From Aliivibrio sifiae (GTDB lineage Bacteria > Pseudomonadota > Gammaproteobacteria > Enterobacterales > Vibrionaceae): a DNA stretch of 64,000 bases. The position numbers and the translations under genes are program-made. Location: NCBI RefSeq assembly GCF_002954715.1, contig NZ_MSCP01000002.1:779394-843393 (forward strand). The letters are read 5' to 3'. How positions within the stretch are numbered: the first letter of the stretch is position 1; every line of letters begins with the position of its first letter. Below, piece after piece: positions 17,931 through 27,334 of the stretch. Under the pieces are notes generated by a model. The model saw nothing but the letters and a program-made list of their open reading frames with translations, searched no databases and was not told the origin of the DNA.

Positions 17931-18851
17931 ATGGTATTGCGTCAGCTTCCACAAAAAATAGCCATTTTTATTATAGGCTTTTTTTGTTTATCTCATGGAG
18001 CCGCAGCAAATTCGGCAGATTGGTTTAATGAACAGTCTGCACTTTTTACTGCCCATAAACAATTTCTTGAAGGAAAGACGCTAAAAGGCTTTTCGACTGC
18101 GATTGAAGTGCTACAAAGCTCAACAGATGACAATATTATTCAAAATATTGATAAACTCATGGGCGTCGCTATTTCAAATAATTGTGGTCGTGATCTCTCA
18201 ACAATAGTGATCCCTAAATGGTTAACATCGTTGAGTGTTCAAAGAGTTATAATACAAAGTCCAGGCCGATTGCATCACCGAATGATGGTTCAGTTTGATA
18301 GTGAAAAAAGCATTTCATCTATTTCTTTTATTAAATGGCCAGATGAAGAATTGCTAATTAATCCATCAATAAAAAAGGTACCGACGCAAGACGAAGCTGT
18401 GACGCAATATATCTATGCGAGTGAATCACTTAATAATCGAGTAAAGAATGGCTTATATAAGTTAATTATTACCGCTGATGATAAAGAAAAAACGCAATGG
18501 GAAACATGGATAGTACTAAGCACCCCTAAAACAGAAATGGCAGTATCTTGGTTAGGTAAAGAAAAATGGAAAACAACACAGACAGGGTTATTAAAGTCGA
18601 ATTGTCCATTACCTGAAATGTCAGTCGCTATTTATGACCATCAAGACAATGAATACATAAAGTTGTGGGAAGAGTCGTATGAAGAGAAGTTTCCTAAAAG
18701 CTTACCTTCAACGAATGTATTACCAGGAAGCTATATTTTAAGTGTTTCATTTAACCATAAACGCTTTCAAGGTCCCATTTCGATTCAAGAAATACAAGCA
18801 ATAACTAAAGTCATCAATTTTGATGCACCAGAAAATGTAGAGAGCAACTAA
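17931..18851 (+). CDS. vxrC: VxrC-like periplasmic protein (DUF2861)
   Basis: The 306-residue exported protein starts with a signal peptide (cleavage likely after SHGAAA) and matches the DUF2861 family that forms vxrC in Vibrio. It starts two bases after the vxrB stop and ends in a TAATG overlap with vxrD, so it is part of the coupled operon. Its molecular function is unknown. In the V. cholerae locus it contributes to Vxr signalling phenotypes. Confidence 0.82.
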   Translation: MVLRQLPQKIAIFIIGFFCLSHGAAANSADWFNEQSALFTAHKQFLEGKTLKGFSTAIEVLQSSTDDNIIQNIDKLMGVAISNNCGRDLSTIVIPKWLTSLSVQRVIIQSPGRLHHRMMVQFDSEKSISSISFIKWPDEELLINPSIKKVPTQDEAVTQYIYASESLNNRVKNGLYKLIITADDKEKTQWETWIVLSTPKTEMAVSWLGKEKWKTTQTGLLKSNCPLPEMSVAIYDHQDNEYIKLWEESYEEKFPKSLPSTNVLPGSYILSVSFNHKRFQGPISIQEIQAITKVINFDAPENVESN

Positions 18852-19003
18852 TGTTAGATTTACCAACGTTAACTCATGAAGAGCAACAACAAGCGGTAGA
18901 AAAAATCCAAGAACTAATGCGTCAAGGTGTTAGTAGTGGTGAAGCCATTAAAATGATTTCTGAGCAGATACGAGCAGAAATAGCAGAGAAAGCGAAGAAA
19001 TAA
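18851..19003 (+). CDS. vxrD: VxrD, YoaH-family small protein (UPF0181)
   Basis: This 50-residue protein starts at the ATG that shares one base with the vxrC stop (TAATG). It begins [20 protein letters not shown] and contains [13 protein letters not shown], closely matching Escherichia coli YoaH. It is the fourth gene of the vxr locus. It is predicted to be short, helical and cytoplasmic; the biochemical role is unknown. An intrinsic terminator follows the stop codon by four bases. Confidence 0.85.
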   Translation: MLDLPTLTHEEQQQAVEKIQELMRQGVSSGEAIKMISEQIRAEIAEKAKK

Positions 19004-19007
19004 AATG

Positions 19008-19035
19008 AAACCGAGGCATAATGTCTCGGTTTTTT
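19008..19035 (+). terminator. Intrinsic terminator after vxrD
   Basis: Stem AAACCGAG / CTCGGTTT is followed by a T run. It lies between vxrD and vxrE and suggests that vxrE is at least partly transcribed separately. Confidence 0.88.
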
Positions 19036-19163
19036 ATATCCATTCATGATTTGTTTGTATTCTTCTTATCTATTTTTAATATGGATATAAATAGTTAATT
19101 TCCCCTAAAGTTACAATGGATAGAGTCGATAAAGAATTAACTATCTTTATTAGGCTTATAAAA

Positions 19164-20393
19164 ATGAAACAGTGGATAAAAATTGGCTTACTTTCGTGCG
19201 CAACAGTAGCTTCTTCATCAACATTAGCAACTAACTTTAGTGTTGATGGTCGTATTGATGCGATGGGTGGGGCTGGTACAGCGTCTGCTGATTATCTTAC
19301 TGGTGTTTTTTATAACCCAGCATTAATTGCTATTTACAGTCGTAAAGATGATGCTGGTCTTCTGCTACCAAGTTTTGGTCTTCAAGTCGTTGATAAAGAC
19401 GATATGATTGACGATCTTGATAAATTAATAAACGCTTACGATAAGATGGATGTTCCAGGGGCAACTAAAGCCCTTTCTGATTTATCAGGAGATACGGCAC
19501 AAATACAAATGGGGACAGCAATTGCAGTAGCTATCCCAAATCGCTATTTATCTATGAACTTTTATGCAAAGGCCTCGTTAGAGTCAGTTGCTATAGCTGA
19601 TGTAGAGAGCCAATCTTATGGTACTTTACCTGACCCAGCACTGGCTAATGTGCTTGATATATCATATGCAACAGTGGATGCCGCAGCTATTGGCATAACA
19701 GAAATTGGGGTTGCTTTTGCTGGGTATACTAATTTTTTAGGGCAAAACTTAACTATTGGTATCACTCCTAAAATTCAACAGAGTTACACGTTTAATTACA
19801 GCGCATCTGCCGTCGATTTTAAATTTAAAGATATTAAAGACAATTATGAAACTGGCGAAACTAACCTTAACTTTGATGTTGGTACAGTATGGTTTAATGG
19901 TCCGTGGCGATTTGCACTTGCTGGTAAAAATTTAATATCACAAGAAATTAAAACAAAAGAATCATCAATAACTTTCGGTTTATCTGACGCTGAAATAGGT
20001 AAACTTATTGGTAACTCTGGTTATACTGGTGGACCAGGAAAGCAAACTCGTATGACCCAATATACGTATAATATGGAACCAATCTATACTGCTGGTATTG
20101 CTTTCATGACGAATTACTTCATTTTGACTGCTGATGTTGATCTTAATGAACAAGAGCGTTTTATTGAATTAAACGATAATATGCAGATGCTAAGAATTGG
20201 TGCTGAATTTGATTTGCTTTATCAAATGCAATTACGTGGTGGGTATAAAACGGATTTAGCGGGTACATATGATGATGCATTTACTGCTGGTATTGGTTTC
20301 TCACCATTAAATATGTTTCATTTAGATCTAGCAGCAATCTATTCGGTCGATTCAACTTATGGTGTATCAGTCAATATGGCTTACGAATACTAA
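19164..20393 (+). CDS. vxrE: VxrE-like TraF_2-family outer-membrane or periplasmic protein
   Basis: The protein (409 residues) is of the conjugal-transfer TraF-like (TraF_2) family that occupies the vxrE position. From the ATG at 19164 it has a clean signal peptide (MKQWIKIGLLSCATVASSSTLA), so I prefer this to the in-frame ATG at 19116. The mature part has DGRIDAMGGAGTASADYLTG followed by beta-strand-rich sequence, like FadL/OmpP1-type barrels. No conjugation genes are nearby, so the TraF name is misleading. It is separated from vxrD by a terminator and about 125 bases. Confidence 0.8.
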   Translation: MKQWIKIGLLSCATVASSSTLATNFSVDGRIDAMGGAGTASADYLTGVFYNPALIAIYSRKDDAGLLLPSFGLQVVDKDDMIDDLDKLINAYDKMDVPGATKALSDLSGDTAQIQMGTAIAVAIPNRYLSMNFYAKASLESVAIADVESQSYGTLPDPALANVLDISYATVDAAAIGITEIGVAFAGYTNFLGQNLTIGITPKIQQSYTFNYSASAVDFKFKDIKDNYETGETNLNFDVGTVWFNGPWRFALAGKNLISQEIKTKESSITFGLSDAEIGKLIGNSGYTGGPGKQTRMTQYTYNMEPIYTAGIAFMTNYFILTADVDLNEQERFIELNDNMQMLRIGAEFDLLYQMQLRGGYKTDLAGTYDDAFTAGIGFSPLNMFHLDLAAIYSVDSTYGVSVNMAYEY

Positions 20394-20434
20394 ATCTGTA
20401 ATAATGGGGTACCTTACTTCAATAAGAATTCATT

Positions 20435-20971
20435 ATGACTAAAAAAGCAAAAATTGGCATCGTAACAGTTAGTGATCGTGCTAGTGTTGGTATCTACGAA
20501 GATATTTCAGGCCCAGCAATCATTGCAACACTGAATGATTATCTAACGTCAGAATGGGAACCAGAGTACGTAGTTATCCCAGATGAACAAGATGTGATTG
20601 AAAAAACACTGATTGAATTAACGGATGATAAGGGGTGTTGCCTAGTCGTAACAACAGGCGGAACTGGACCTGCTAAACGTGATGTGACACCAGAAGCAAC
20701 AGAAGCTGTGTGTGACCGCATGATGCCTGGCTTTGGTGAGTTAATGCGTGCAGAGTCATTAAAGTTTGTTCCTACTGCAATTTTATCGCGCCAGACGGCA
20801 GGTTTACGTAAAGATTCGTTAATCGTCAATTTACCAGGTAAACCAAAGTCTATTCGTGAATGTTTAGATGCTGTTTTCCCTGCTATCCCATATTGTATTG
20901 ATTTGATGGAAGGTCCATTTCTTGAATGTAACGAAGAAGTGATTAAACCTTTTAGACCAAAAGCAAAGTAA
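20435..20971 (+). CDS. mog: Molybdopterin adenylyltransferase Mog
   Basis: The 178-residue protein matches Mog, which adenylylates molybdopterin before molybdenum insertion. Diagnostic segments are VSDRASVGIYED at the N terminus, the substrate motif TTGGTGPAKRDVTPEAT, and LPGKPKSIRECL. The C-terminal FRPKAK also matches the E. coli protein, though about 15 residues before it are shorter. No other moa/moe genes adjoin it. A terminator follows the stop. Confidence 0.92.
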   Translation: MTKKAKIGIVTVSDRASVGIYEDISGPAIIATLNDYLTSEWEPEYVVIPDEQDVIEKTLIELTDDKGCCLVVTTGGTGPAKRDVTPEATEAVCDRMMPGFGELMRAESLKFVPTAILSRQTAGLRKDSLIVNLPGKPKSIRECLDAVFPAIPYCIDLMEGPFLECNEEVIKPFRPKAK

Positions 20972-20991
20972 CGATCGTATTTAAAAAATGT

Positions 20992-21021
20992 AAAGCCAAC
21001 ATACCTGTGTTGGCTTTTTTT
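20992..21021 (+). terminator. Intrinsic terminator after mog
   Basis: Stem AAAGCCAAC / GTTGGCTTT is followed by a seven-T run. Confidence 0.9.
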
Positions 21022-21022
21022 G

Positions 21023-21250
21023 TTAGCAACCTTTTTCTTTTCGTAATTTCTTTAATGCCTTTTTCTCTTTAAGTCTCTCTTTATATTCTTTTCCTTCACT
21101 AAAGCTCAGTAATTTATTCACGTGAATAAGGGTTCTATTGAGAGTCTCGCAGCGCTTTGGTTGGTGCTCTTGATAATATTTTTCAACACTTTTAGCAAGA
21201 CTAAACGAAGAAAAGAGTAATAGGAGTAAAACACTAATAGTTTGTTTCAT
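21023..21250 (-). CDS. Small secreted hypothetical protein
   Basis: The 75-residue protein starts at an ATG with a GAG-type ribosome-binding site and has a clear signal peptide (MKQTISVLLLLLFSSFSLA). The mature part is basic and highly helical, with two cysteines and a Lys-rich tail (KEKKALKKLRKEKGC). I do not recognise a family. It converges on mog and is monocistronic. Confidence 0.65.
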   Translation of the reverse strand: MKQTISVLLLLLFSSFSLAKSVEKYYQEHQPKRCETLNRTLIHVNKLLSFSEGKEYKERLKEKKALKKLRKEKGC

Positions 21251-21581
21251 AGTTACGCTCAAAATGAGTTAATTAATGATAAAGGATATCGTATTCGAAA
21301 GATAAACATCTCTTCATTATCATCGTTTTAAGTTCGATATAAAACATTCAAGAAATTAATGGTAATTGATAAAAAGATAACTGTTACAGTGATCACTTTG
21401 TCGATTAATTATTTCAAATCAAATGAACCGTATGGAGTGTTTTTAGTTATACTGTTGTTCAGTAGCCTAGTTGATAATATCAAATAGCGCATCTTTAGAT
21501 TTGATGGGAATTTCCTCTAAATTACGATTCCATTAGACATTACTCCTAAAGCATAAATGTTGATGTTAGAAGGGAATATTA

Positions 21582-23570
21582 ATGAAATGGATAGAAAAGG
21601 TATCGCTACGGAGGCGATTATCCCTGCCAATTATTGTATTTACCGCCAGTCTATTCATTATACTGCAAGGGTATAATTACGTATCGACTTATGAAACTCA
21701 AAAAAAGAATCTGATAAATAGAGTTAAAGTATTATCTAACGGTGTCAGTATTAATTTGCAATCCTCTTTACAGAGTAATGACAAAGTACTAGCAACGGAA
21801 ATTCTACATGCTTTCAGTGTTGATGATGAAATTTTACAAGCGGTGTTAATTAAAAATGATGGGGCTTTATTCGCAGAGTTTCGTAAAAATGAACGAACTA
21901 TTCAGGAGCCAGAGCCACTAGTACAAGAAAAAATAACAAAGAAGGGTTATGTTATTGGGCAGGATGCCATTTATGTACTCATGCCAGTGGCATTAAAAAA
22001 TGAAAAAGTAGCTCAGATACGATTGATTGTTTCAAAATCAGAACTGGATACGACAAGTAGGCAGGCTTTGCAGGTTACGCTTATCTTGTGTTGTCTTATT
22101 GTTGTATTTTGTTATCTCTTTATATCAAAAATAAGACATTGGATAACGACGCCTGTAACTAACCTTAATAATGCAATGAGAGGGATTATTGAGCGTGGTG
22201 AATTTAATCAACGTCCAGAAGTTACAACTCAAGATGAACTAGGTGATCTTACATTATCATTTAACAGAATGGCAGGTAGATTAGAAGATCGTCAAAAACA
22301 ATTACGCTTTGTTCTTAATAAAGTTGAACAAGAACGAGATTTTGGAAAACAAATTATTGCAGCAGTTCAACATGGACTTTTTGTTGTTGATAAAGAAGGG
22401 AAAGTTCTTCTTTCTAATGACGCTTCTAAAAAATTATTTCCTAAAATAGCTAGCGAGACTAAAGTTGATGTCTATTTTCTGGATATTTTAAATCCGCTAG
22501 AGAGAAACACGTTATCCCATATTCTTCAAACAGTTAATGAGATAGATGACTTACTTGTAAAAACGTTTGATGGTTATACATTACAAATCACGGTAAGAGT
22601 CTTGTTAAATAAAGGGCAACTATTATTCTCAGTGGTAGATGTAACGGAATCCGTTAAAAGTCGATCTCAGCAAAAGCTAGCCGCTAATGTATTTAAAAAT
22701 AGCCAAGATGGTGTTTTAATTTTTGATTCATCAGGTAGCCTAACGTTAATTAACCCTGCATTTACGGATATTTTTGGTTATGAACCAGAAGAACTGATGA
22801 ACTTATCGATGCAAGAGCTATTTGATGGGCATCACTTTTCGATATCTAAGGAATTAATTACTGAATCGATTTATCGTTTTGGACAGTGGCATGGCGAAGT
22901 ATTAGAAAGGGATAAGCAAGGCGAAGAGTTCCCCTTGTATATCAAAGCAAGTAAAGTTATTGATGGCGATCAACATGGTGAAGAGAGCTACATTTTTATT
23001 TTTACCAGTTTATTTGATACTAAAGAGAAAGAGCGATTAGATTATTTAGCGCATCATGACACATTAACGGGTTTACCTAATCGTTCTAAATTTTATCAAA
23101 CAGCAAATAAAGTCATTACGATGAATCAAGGCTCAGTAGGGAATATTGGTTTATGTTATTTAGACTTAGACGGATTCAAAGCGGTTAATGATACTCACGG
23201 ACATGATGCTGGAGATGAAGTGTTAAAAGTGGTGGCAAAACGACTTGAACACTCGATAAGAGAGAAAGATCTTGCGTGCCGATTAGCTGGAGATGAGTTC
23301 GTTCTTTTTATAAATTCAGTCATTAATAAAGACCAACTTGCTGAATTATCAAATCGTGTTATTGAATCAATTCAACAACCTATTTACTATCAAGATAATA
23401 TATTGTCTGTTGGTGCGAGTATTGGCATTACTATTGCGAAATACAGTGATAAAAAAGAGGTCGATTGTTTATTGAAAGAGGCAGATAGCGCTATGTATGA
23501 AGCAAAGCTTTCTGGTAAAAGGCAATACATCTTTCATAATAATGAAAGAATGTTTACAAAGTTGAATTAA
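21582..23570 (+). CDS. Membrane diguanylate cyclase with HAMP, PAS and GGDEF domains
   Basis: The 662-residue inner-membrane sensor has helices at about 13-33 and 162-181 flanking a periplasmic region. A HAMP domain follows (about 180-235), then two PAS-type domains (about 255-355 and 365-480) and a GGDEF domain (about 490-655). The active-site motif is AGDEF (569-573), a common functional variant. An RxxD inhibitory I-site (REKD, 560-563) sits exactly five residues upstream. It should make cyclic di-GMP and be subject to product inhibition. It has no EAL domain. It is monocistronic, followed by a tiny membrane-protein gene. Confidence 0.92.
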   Translation: MKWIEKVSLRRRLSLPIIVFTASLFIILQGYNYVSTYETQKKNLINRVKVLSNGVSINLQSSLQSNDKVLATEILHAFSVDDEILQAVLIKNDGALFAEFRKNERTIQEPEPLVQEKITKKGYVIGQDAIYVLMPVALKNEKVAQIRLIVSKSELDTTSRQALQVTLILCCLIVVFCYLFISKIRHWITTPVTNLNNAMRGIIERGEFNQRPEVTTQDELGDLTLSFNRMAGRLEDRQKQLRFVLNKVEQERDFGKQIIAAVQHGLFVVDKEGKVLLSNDASKKLFPKIASETKVDVYFLDILNPLERNTLSHILQTVNEIDDLLVKTFDGYTLQITVRVLLNKGQLLFSVVDVTESVKSRSQQKLAANVFKNSQDGVLIFDSSGSLTLINPAFTDIFGYEPEELMNLSMQELFDGHHFSISKELITESIYRFGQWHGEVLERDKQGEEFPLYIKASKVIDGDQHGEESYIFIFTSLFDTKEKERLDYLAHHDTLTGLPNRSKFYQTANKVITMNQGSVGNIGLCYLDLDGFKAVNDTHGHDAGDEVLKVVAKRLEHSIREKDLACRLAGDEFVLFINSVINKDQLAELSNRVIESIQQPIYYQDNILSVGASIGITIAKYSDKKEVDCLLKEADSAMYEAKLSGKRQYIFHNNERMFTKLN

Positions 23571-23641
23571 AGCTATTTATATTCTTTTTATTGATGGTAT
23601 ATTAGTCAGGTTGATTACTTAATACTAAATAGGACAGGTTA

Positions 23642-23722
23642 ATGGAAATTTTATTGTTAGTTGCATTCGTTATTGCTGGTGCGATTATGGTAAAAAAAGA
23701 AAAAGCAGAACAATCTAAATAA
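23642..23722 (+). CDS. 26-residue single-span membrane protein (candidate)
   Basis: An ATG preceded by AGGACAGG opens a frame for 26 residues: a hydrophobic helix (MEILLLVAFVIAGAIMV) followed by a charged tail KKEKAEQSK. It lies in the gap after the GGDEF gene and is followed by a strong terminator. The pattern (good ribosome-binding site, one transmembrane helix, lysine tail) is that of a genuine small membrane protein. Its function is unknown. Confidence 0.6.
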   Translation: MEILLLVAFVIAGAIMVKKEKAEQSK

Positions 23723-23762
23723 TATAGATAACCCTTTTAAAAACATTTTATATCTATATAGA

Positions 23763-23799
23763 AACCAAGATAAATTAGACATTTATCTTGGTTTTTTTT
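23763..23799. terminator. Strong intrinsic terminator between small-protein gene and pat
   Basis: A 13-base perfect stem (AACCAAGATAAAT and complement) has a five-base loop and a T8 tract. Confidence 0.92.
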
Positions 23800-23802
23800 C
23801 AT

Positions 23803-26493
23803 TTATGCCAATTCATTTAACTGAAGGTACATTTCTACAATGCCGTCAGCCATTTGTACATCAATATTAAACCCAAAGTGCTTAGCTAAACCAATCATTC
23901 CTTGATTTGATGGCATTGTCATTCCCGTCATTACCTTAATACCTTGCTCGCGACAGTAACGAATAATTTTATCCATCAAAATCTTTCCTAGTCCTAGTCC
24001 TTTTAAATCAGATCTGACTAATACCGCAAACTCAGTATTGTTATTATTGGGATCGGATAATGCTCGTGCAACAGCAAGTATGACTTCTTCACCTTCAATT
24101 TGCTTTGTAGCGACAAAAGCCATTTCTCTATCGTAATCAATTTGGGTGAAATTGGCTAAAGCTTCATGGTTAAACTCTCCAACATCAGAAAAGAATCGTT
24201 TATATAAATCTTCATGCGAAACTTGAGAAATAAAATCAGCATGTTTGGGCTCGTCTTCAGGAAGAATAGGGCGTAGTAACACAGTGCTGTTATCTTTTAG
24301 GTGTGCAAATTCTTCGAGTTCATTAGGATAAGGGCGGATAGCCAAGCGCTTATGAATATCCCCAGTGAAGTGTTGTACTTTCATTGATGAGTCTATGATA
24401 GTGAGGTCCATACCAGAAATGAGCAATGGATGAATATCCAGTTCAACAATTTCAGGACAATCAAGTATCATCTGAGACAGACGTACAAGAAAGGCACTTA
24501 GATCAAACAGACTCATTTTAGTTGGGGAATTTCTATTTTGAATGATGTTTTCTTTAATCGCGTATTTTATTAAATTTTCAGCTAACGCCATGTTAAGTGG
24601 TGGTAAAGCTACCGCAGCATTGTTATTGAGATCCCACTCAGATCCGCCTTCCCCTAATAAGATCACAGGTCCAAAGACAGGATCTTGACACACTTTAATT
24701 CTCAGTTCTTGTGATCCTGCTCGCTGAGCCATTTTTTGTACGCTTAGTCCTGAGATCCTTGCCGCGGGGTAACTCAGAGAAACTCTGTCAATAATAGACT
24801 GTGCCGCTGAGATCACTTCTTCTTTGGTATTTAGATTAAGCATTACCCCTTGAACGTCTGATTTATGAGCAATATCAGGTGAGCGAAGCTTTACTGCTAC
24901 AGGGTAACCAATACTTTCTGAAATATAGCCAGTTTCAACTGGCTCCTCTGTGATCCAAGTATCTAAGGTTTTAAATCCATAACATGAGTAGAGCGCTTGT
25001 GTTTCATGCGTATCTAATTCGACAAGATCATGAGATACACAATCGTCTAGCCACTCCCTTGCCATTTGTGCATCATGCTTATTAATATGACCAGAGGAGA
25101 CGGGTGTTTCAATTAATAGTTTTTGATTTCGGTTGTATTCAACTAAATGGAGAAAAGCAGACACAGAGCTTTCAGGGGTTCTATAGGTTGGGATACCTGC
25201 TTGAGTAAAGCTTAATCGTGCTTCTTTTGAAGAGGTTTCCCCTGACCAATTAGTTAATATGGTGAATTTTGATTTTCGTTTATGATTTTTAATTAACTCA
25301 ATTAACTTAGACGCGGTTCTACTTGCATTCGATATAGCTGAAGGACTGTGCATGATTAAAATCGCATCGCAATCGTCACTGTCTAAAAGCGCATTAACAG
25401 TATCGCAGTAACGTTGTTCATTTGCGTCACCACCAATATCGATAGGATTAGAATGCGACCAATTCTGTGGCAATTTTTGATTAAGTGTTTCAATTAATGG
25501 TTCTGTTAATTGTGCTAGCTTACCACCTTGTTGCATTAAACTATCGACCGCCATAATGGCAGGACCGCCGCCATTAGTAACAATGGCTAAGCGATGCCCT
25601 CGAAAAGGGATAGGATGAGCAAGAGTTTCTACTGCTGCAAATAATTCATGGGTATTAGATACTCTTAACATGCCAGCACGTCTTATTGCTGAATCATAAA
25701 CCGCATCTAAACTTATTTCTCCATTAGTATGCAGTTGGGCTGCTTTACTTCCCGCAATAGAACGGCCGCTTTTTACAACTAGAATTCGTCGGTTTCTAGC
25801 TGCCGCTCTTGCAGCAGACATGAAGCGACGAGCGTCTTTGATTGAATCGATATAAAGTAAAATTGCGTCGGTTTTAGAATCAATGCATAAGGTATCGAGC
25901 AGCTCACTAAAATCGATATCAATTCCATCACCAAGAGAAACAAAGGCGGAGAATCCAATCTCTTTTTCTTTAGCCCAATCTAAAATAGTGGTACAAACCG
26001 CCGCAGATTGAGAAATAAATGCAATGTTTCCTTTATTTGCATTGATAGGCGAAAAAGAAGCATTAAGGTTCACCCAAGGAAGAATAATCCCAAGACTATT
26101 AGGGCCTAAAATTCGCATGTTATATTCAGACGCAATGCGTGCTGCTTCGTAAGGTAAAGGTTCTCCAATGCCACTACAATGCAAGTTCATATCAGAAGAA
26201 AGGATAATAACAAGCTTGACGCCTTTTTTTCCTAATTGCTCAAGTATCTTTATATTTTCTCTTGCGGGAGTACACAAGATTGCAAAATCAGGAGTAATTG
26301 GAAGTGATTCAATATCGTTATAAGCTAATATCCCACAAATAGAATGATAATGTGGGTGGACTGGCATTATCGGGCCGTCAAACTCCCCATCAAGTAGATT
26401 ACGCATAACAATATGCCCAGCTCGATCTTGATGGATTGAAGCGCCAATTACCGCAATAGAGCGGGGCCGTAACAGTGTTTTTAAATCCGACAT
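23803..26493 (-). CDS. Pat/PatZ-type protein lysine acetyltransferase (acyl-CoA synthetase-like plus GNAT)
   Basis: The 896-residue protein joins an NDP-forming acyl-CoA synthetase-like region (CoA-binding Rossmann domain from residue 1, succinyl-CoA ligase-like and ATP-grasp segments to about 700) to a C-terminal GNAT domain. The GNAT domain is about residues 730-890, with the acetyl-CoA motif RSDLKGLGLGKIL. This is the architecture of PatZ (YfiQ/Pka), which acetylates lysines such as that of acetyl-CoA synthetase. It is cytoplasmic. GGGAG precedes the ATG. It is a single-gene unit. Confidence 0.9.
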   Translation of the reverse strand: MSDLKTLLRPRSIAVIGASIHQDRAGHIVMRNLLDGEFDGPIMPVHPHYHSICGILAYNDIESLPITPDFAILCTPARENIKILEQLGKKGVKLVIILSSDMNLHCSGIGEPLPYEAARIASEYNMRILGPNSLGIILPWVNLNASFSPINANKGNIAFISQSAAVCTTILDWAKEKEIGFSAFVSLGDGIDIDFSELLDTLCIDSKTDAILLYIDSIKDARRFMSAARAAARNRRILVVKSGRSIAGSKAAQLHTNGEISLDAVYDSAIRRAGMLRVSNTHELFAAVETLAHPIPFRGHRLAIVTNGGGPAIMAVDSLMQQGGKLAQLTEPLIETLNQKLPQNWSHSNPIDIGGDANEQRYCDTVNALLDSDDCDAILIMHSPSAISNASRTASKLIELIKNHKRKSKFTILTNWSGETSSKEARLSFTQAGIPTYRTPESSVSAFLHLVEYNRNQKLLIETPVSSGHINKHDAQMAREWLDDCVSHDLVELDTHETQALYSCYGFKTLDTWITEEPVETGYISESIGYPVAVKLRSPDIAHKSDVQGVMLNLNTKEEVISAAQSIIDRVSLSYPAARISGLSVQKMAQRAGSQELRIKVCQDPVFGPVILLGEGGSEWDLNNNAAVALPPLNMALAENLIKYAIKENIIQNRNSPTKMSLFDLSAFLVRLSQMILDCPEIVELDIHPLLISGMDLTIIDSSMKVQHFTGDIHKRLAIRPYPNELEEFAHLKDNSTVLLRPILPEDEPKHADFISQVSHEDLYKRFFSDVGEFNHEALANFTQIDYDREMAFVATKQIEGEEVILAVARALSDPNNNNTEFAVLVRSDLKGLGLGKILMDKIIRYCREQGIKVMTGMTMPSNQGMIGLAKHFGFNIDVQMADGIVEMYLQLNELA

Positions 26494-26715
26494 TGTGACT
26501 CCCTTAATCCTTATATAAGAATAAGATAGCTGAGATTAAATAATTTGGCTTTATAGAGTCATATAAACAAAAGCTAGCGCACAAAAACACACCATTTATC
26601 GCTTATTGGAGATAAATTCTGGAGTAATTGAACAGTTACAAGGCTAAACACTTGATTGTCAGTTATATCAGGTGCAGAATTAGGAAATCAGCATGACTAT
26701 AAATTGTGAATTAAA

Positions 26716-27282
26716 ATGAAAAGAATCATTCCTATTACGTTAACCGCGCTGCTAGCAGGATGTACAAGCAGTTCGTATACCACAAACATTACGGCAGAAT
26801 CTTCGGAAGAAGTGTATCAAGTAACTCAGCCTATTGAGCAAGAAGACACTACTTTCCAAGAGACTGAAGTTGCTGTAGTTGAGCAGACTGATGCAGAGAA
26901 ACCAGTTGTTAAACTAACTCCAGAAGATACAACAGCCGTTGCTGAATCTGATGCCGCAATTAAGATTTTGCCACCAACACAAAAACAGCAAGAAATGCAT
27001 AACCGTTATGGTTACACATTACAAATTTTAGCATTGAGCCGTAAAACAGATCTTACTGCCTATGCAGAAAAACTTGCAGGTGAACAGCCTGTATGGATGA
27101 ACCGTAAAACAGTAAATAATATGCCTTGGTATACCATTTTATACGGTGATTTCGCTACACCAGCAGAAGCTCGTGAAGCAATTAAACAATTGCCAGCAGA
27201 CATTCAAGCATATGGCCCGTTTGTACGCAGCATTAATAGCATTAAAAGTTCAGACAACCCTGAATTACATAAATTAAATTAA
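26716..27282 (+). CDS. SPOR-domain lipoprotein
   Basis: The 188-residue protein has a lipoprotein signal (lipobox LLAGC, Cys16). An acidic, low-complexity linker rich in Glu and Thr follows. The C-terminal SPOR-like domain (about 95-175) contains YTLQILALS and MPWYTILYGDFATPAEAREA. SPOR domains bind denuded peptidoglycan at division sites. It is upstream of ddl on the same strand, but a terminator separates them. A role in envelope or cell-division maintenance is inferred. Confidence 0.82.
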   Translation: MKRIIPITLTALLAGCTSSSYTTNITAESSEEVYQVTQPIEQEDTTFQETEVAVVEQTDAEKPVVKLTPEDTTAVAESDAAIKILPPTQKQQEMHNRYGYTLQILALSRKTDLTAYAEKLAGEQPVWMNRKTVNNMPWYTILYGDFATPAEAREAIKQLPADIQAYGPFVRSINSIKSSDNPELHKLN

Positions 27283-27287
27283 TATTG

Positions 27288-27322
27288 AATCGGTGTGCAT
27301 ATAAGCACACCGATTGTTTTTT
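27288..27322 (+). terminator. Intrinsic terminator after SPOR lipoprotein gene
   Basis: Stem AATCGGTGTGC / GCACACCGATT is followed by GT6. It overlaps any start of ddl upstream of 27335, which supports the later start. Confidence 0.9.
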
Positions 27323-27334
27323 ATAGTGAATATT

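Noticed and set aside
19116..20393. vxrE as a conjugation protein
   Set aside because: Only the family name TraF suggests this; no transfer genes are near, and its position matches the vxr locus.
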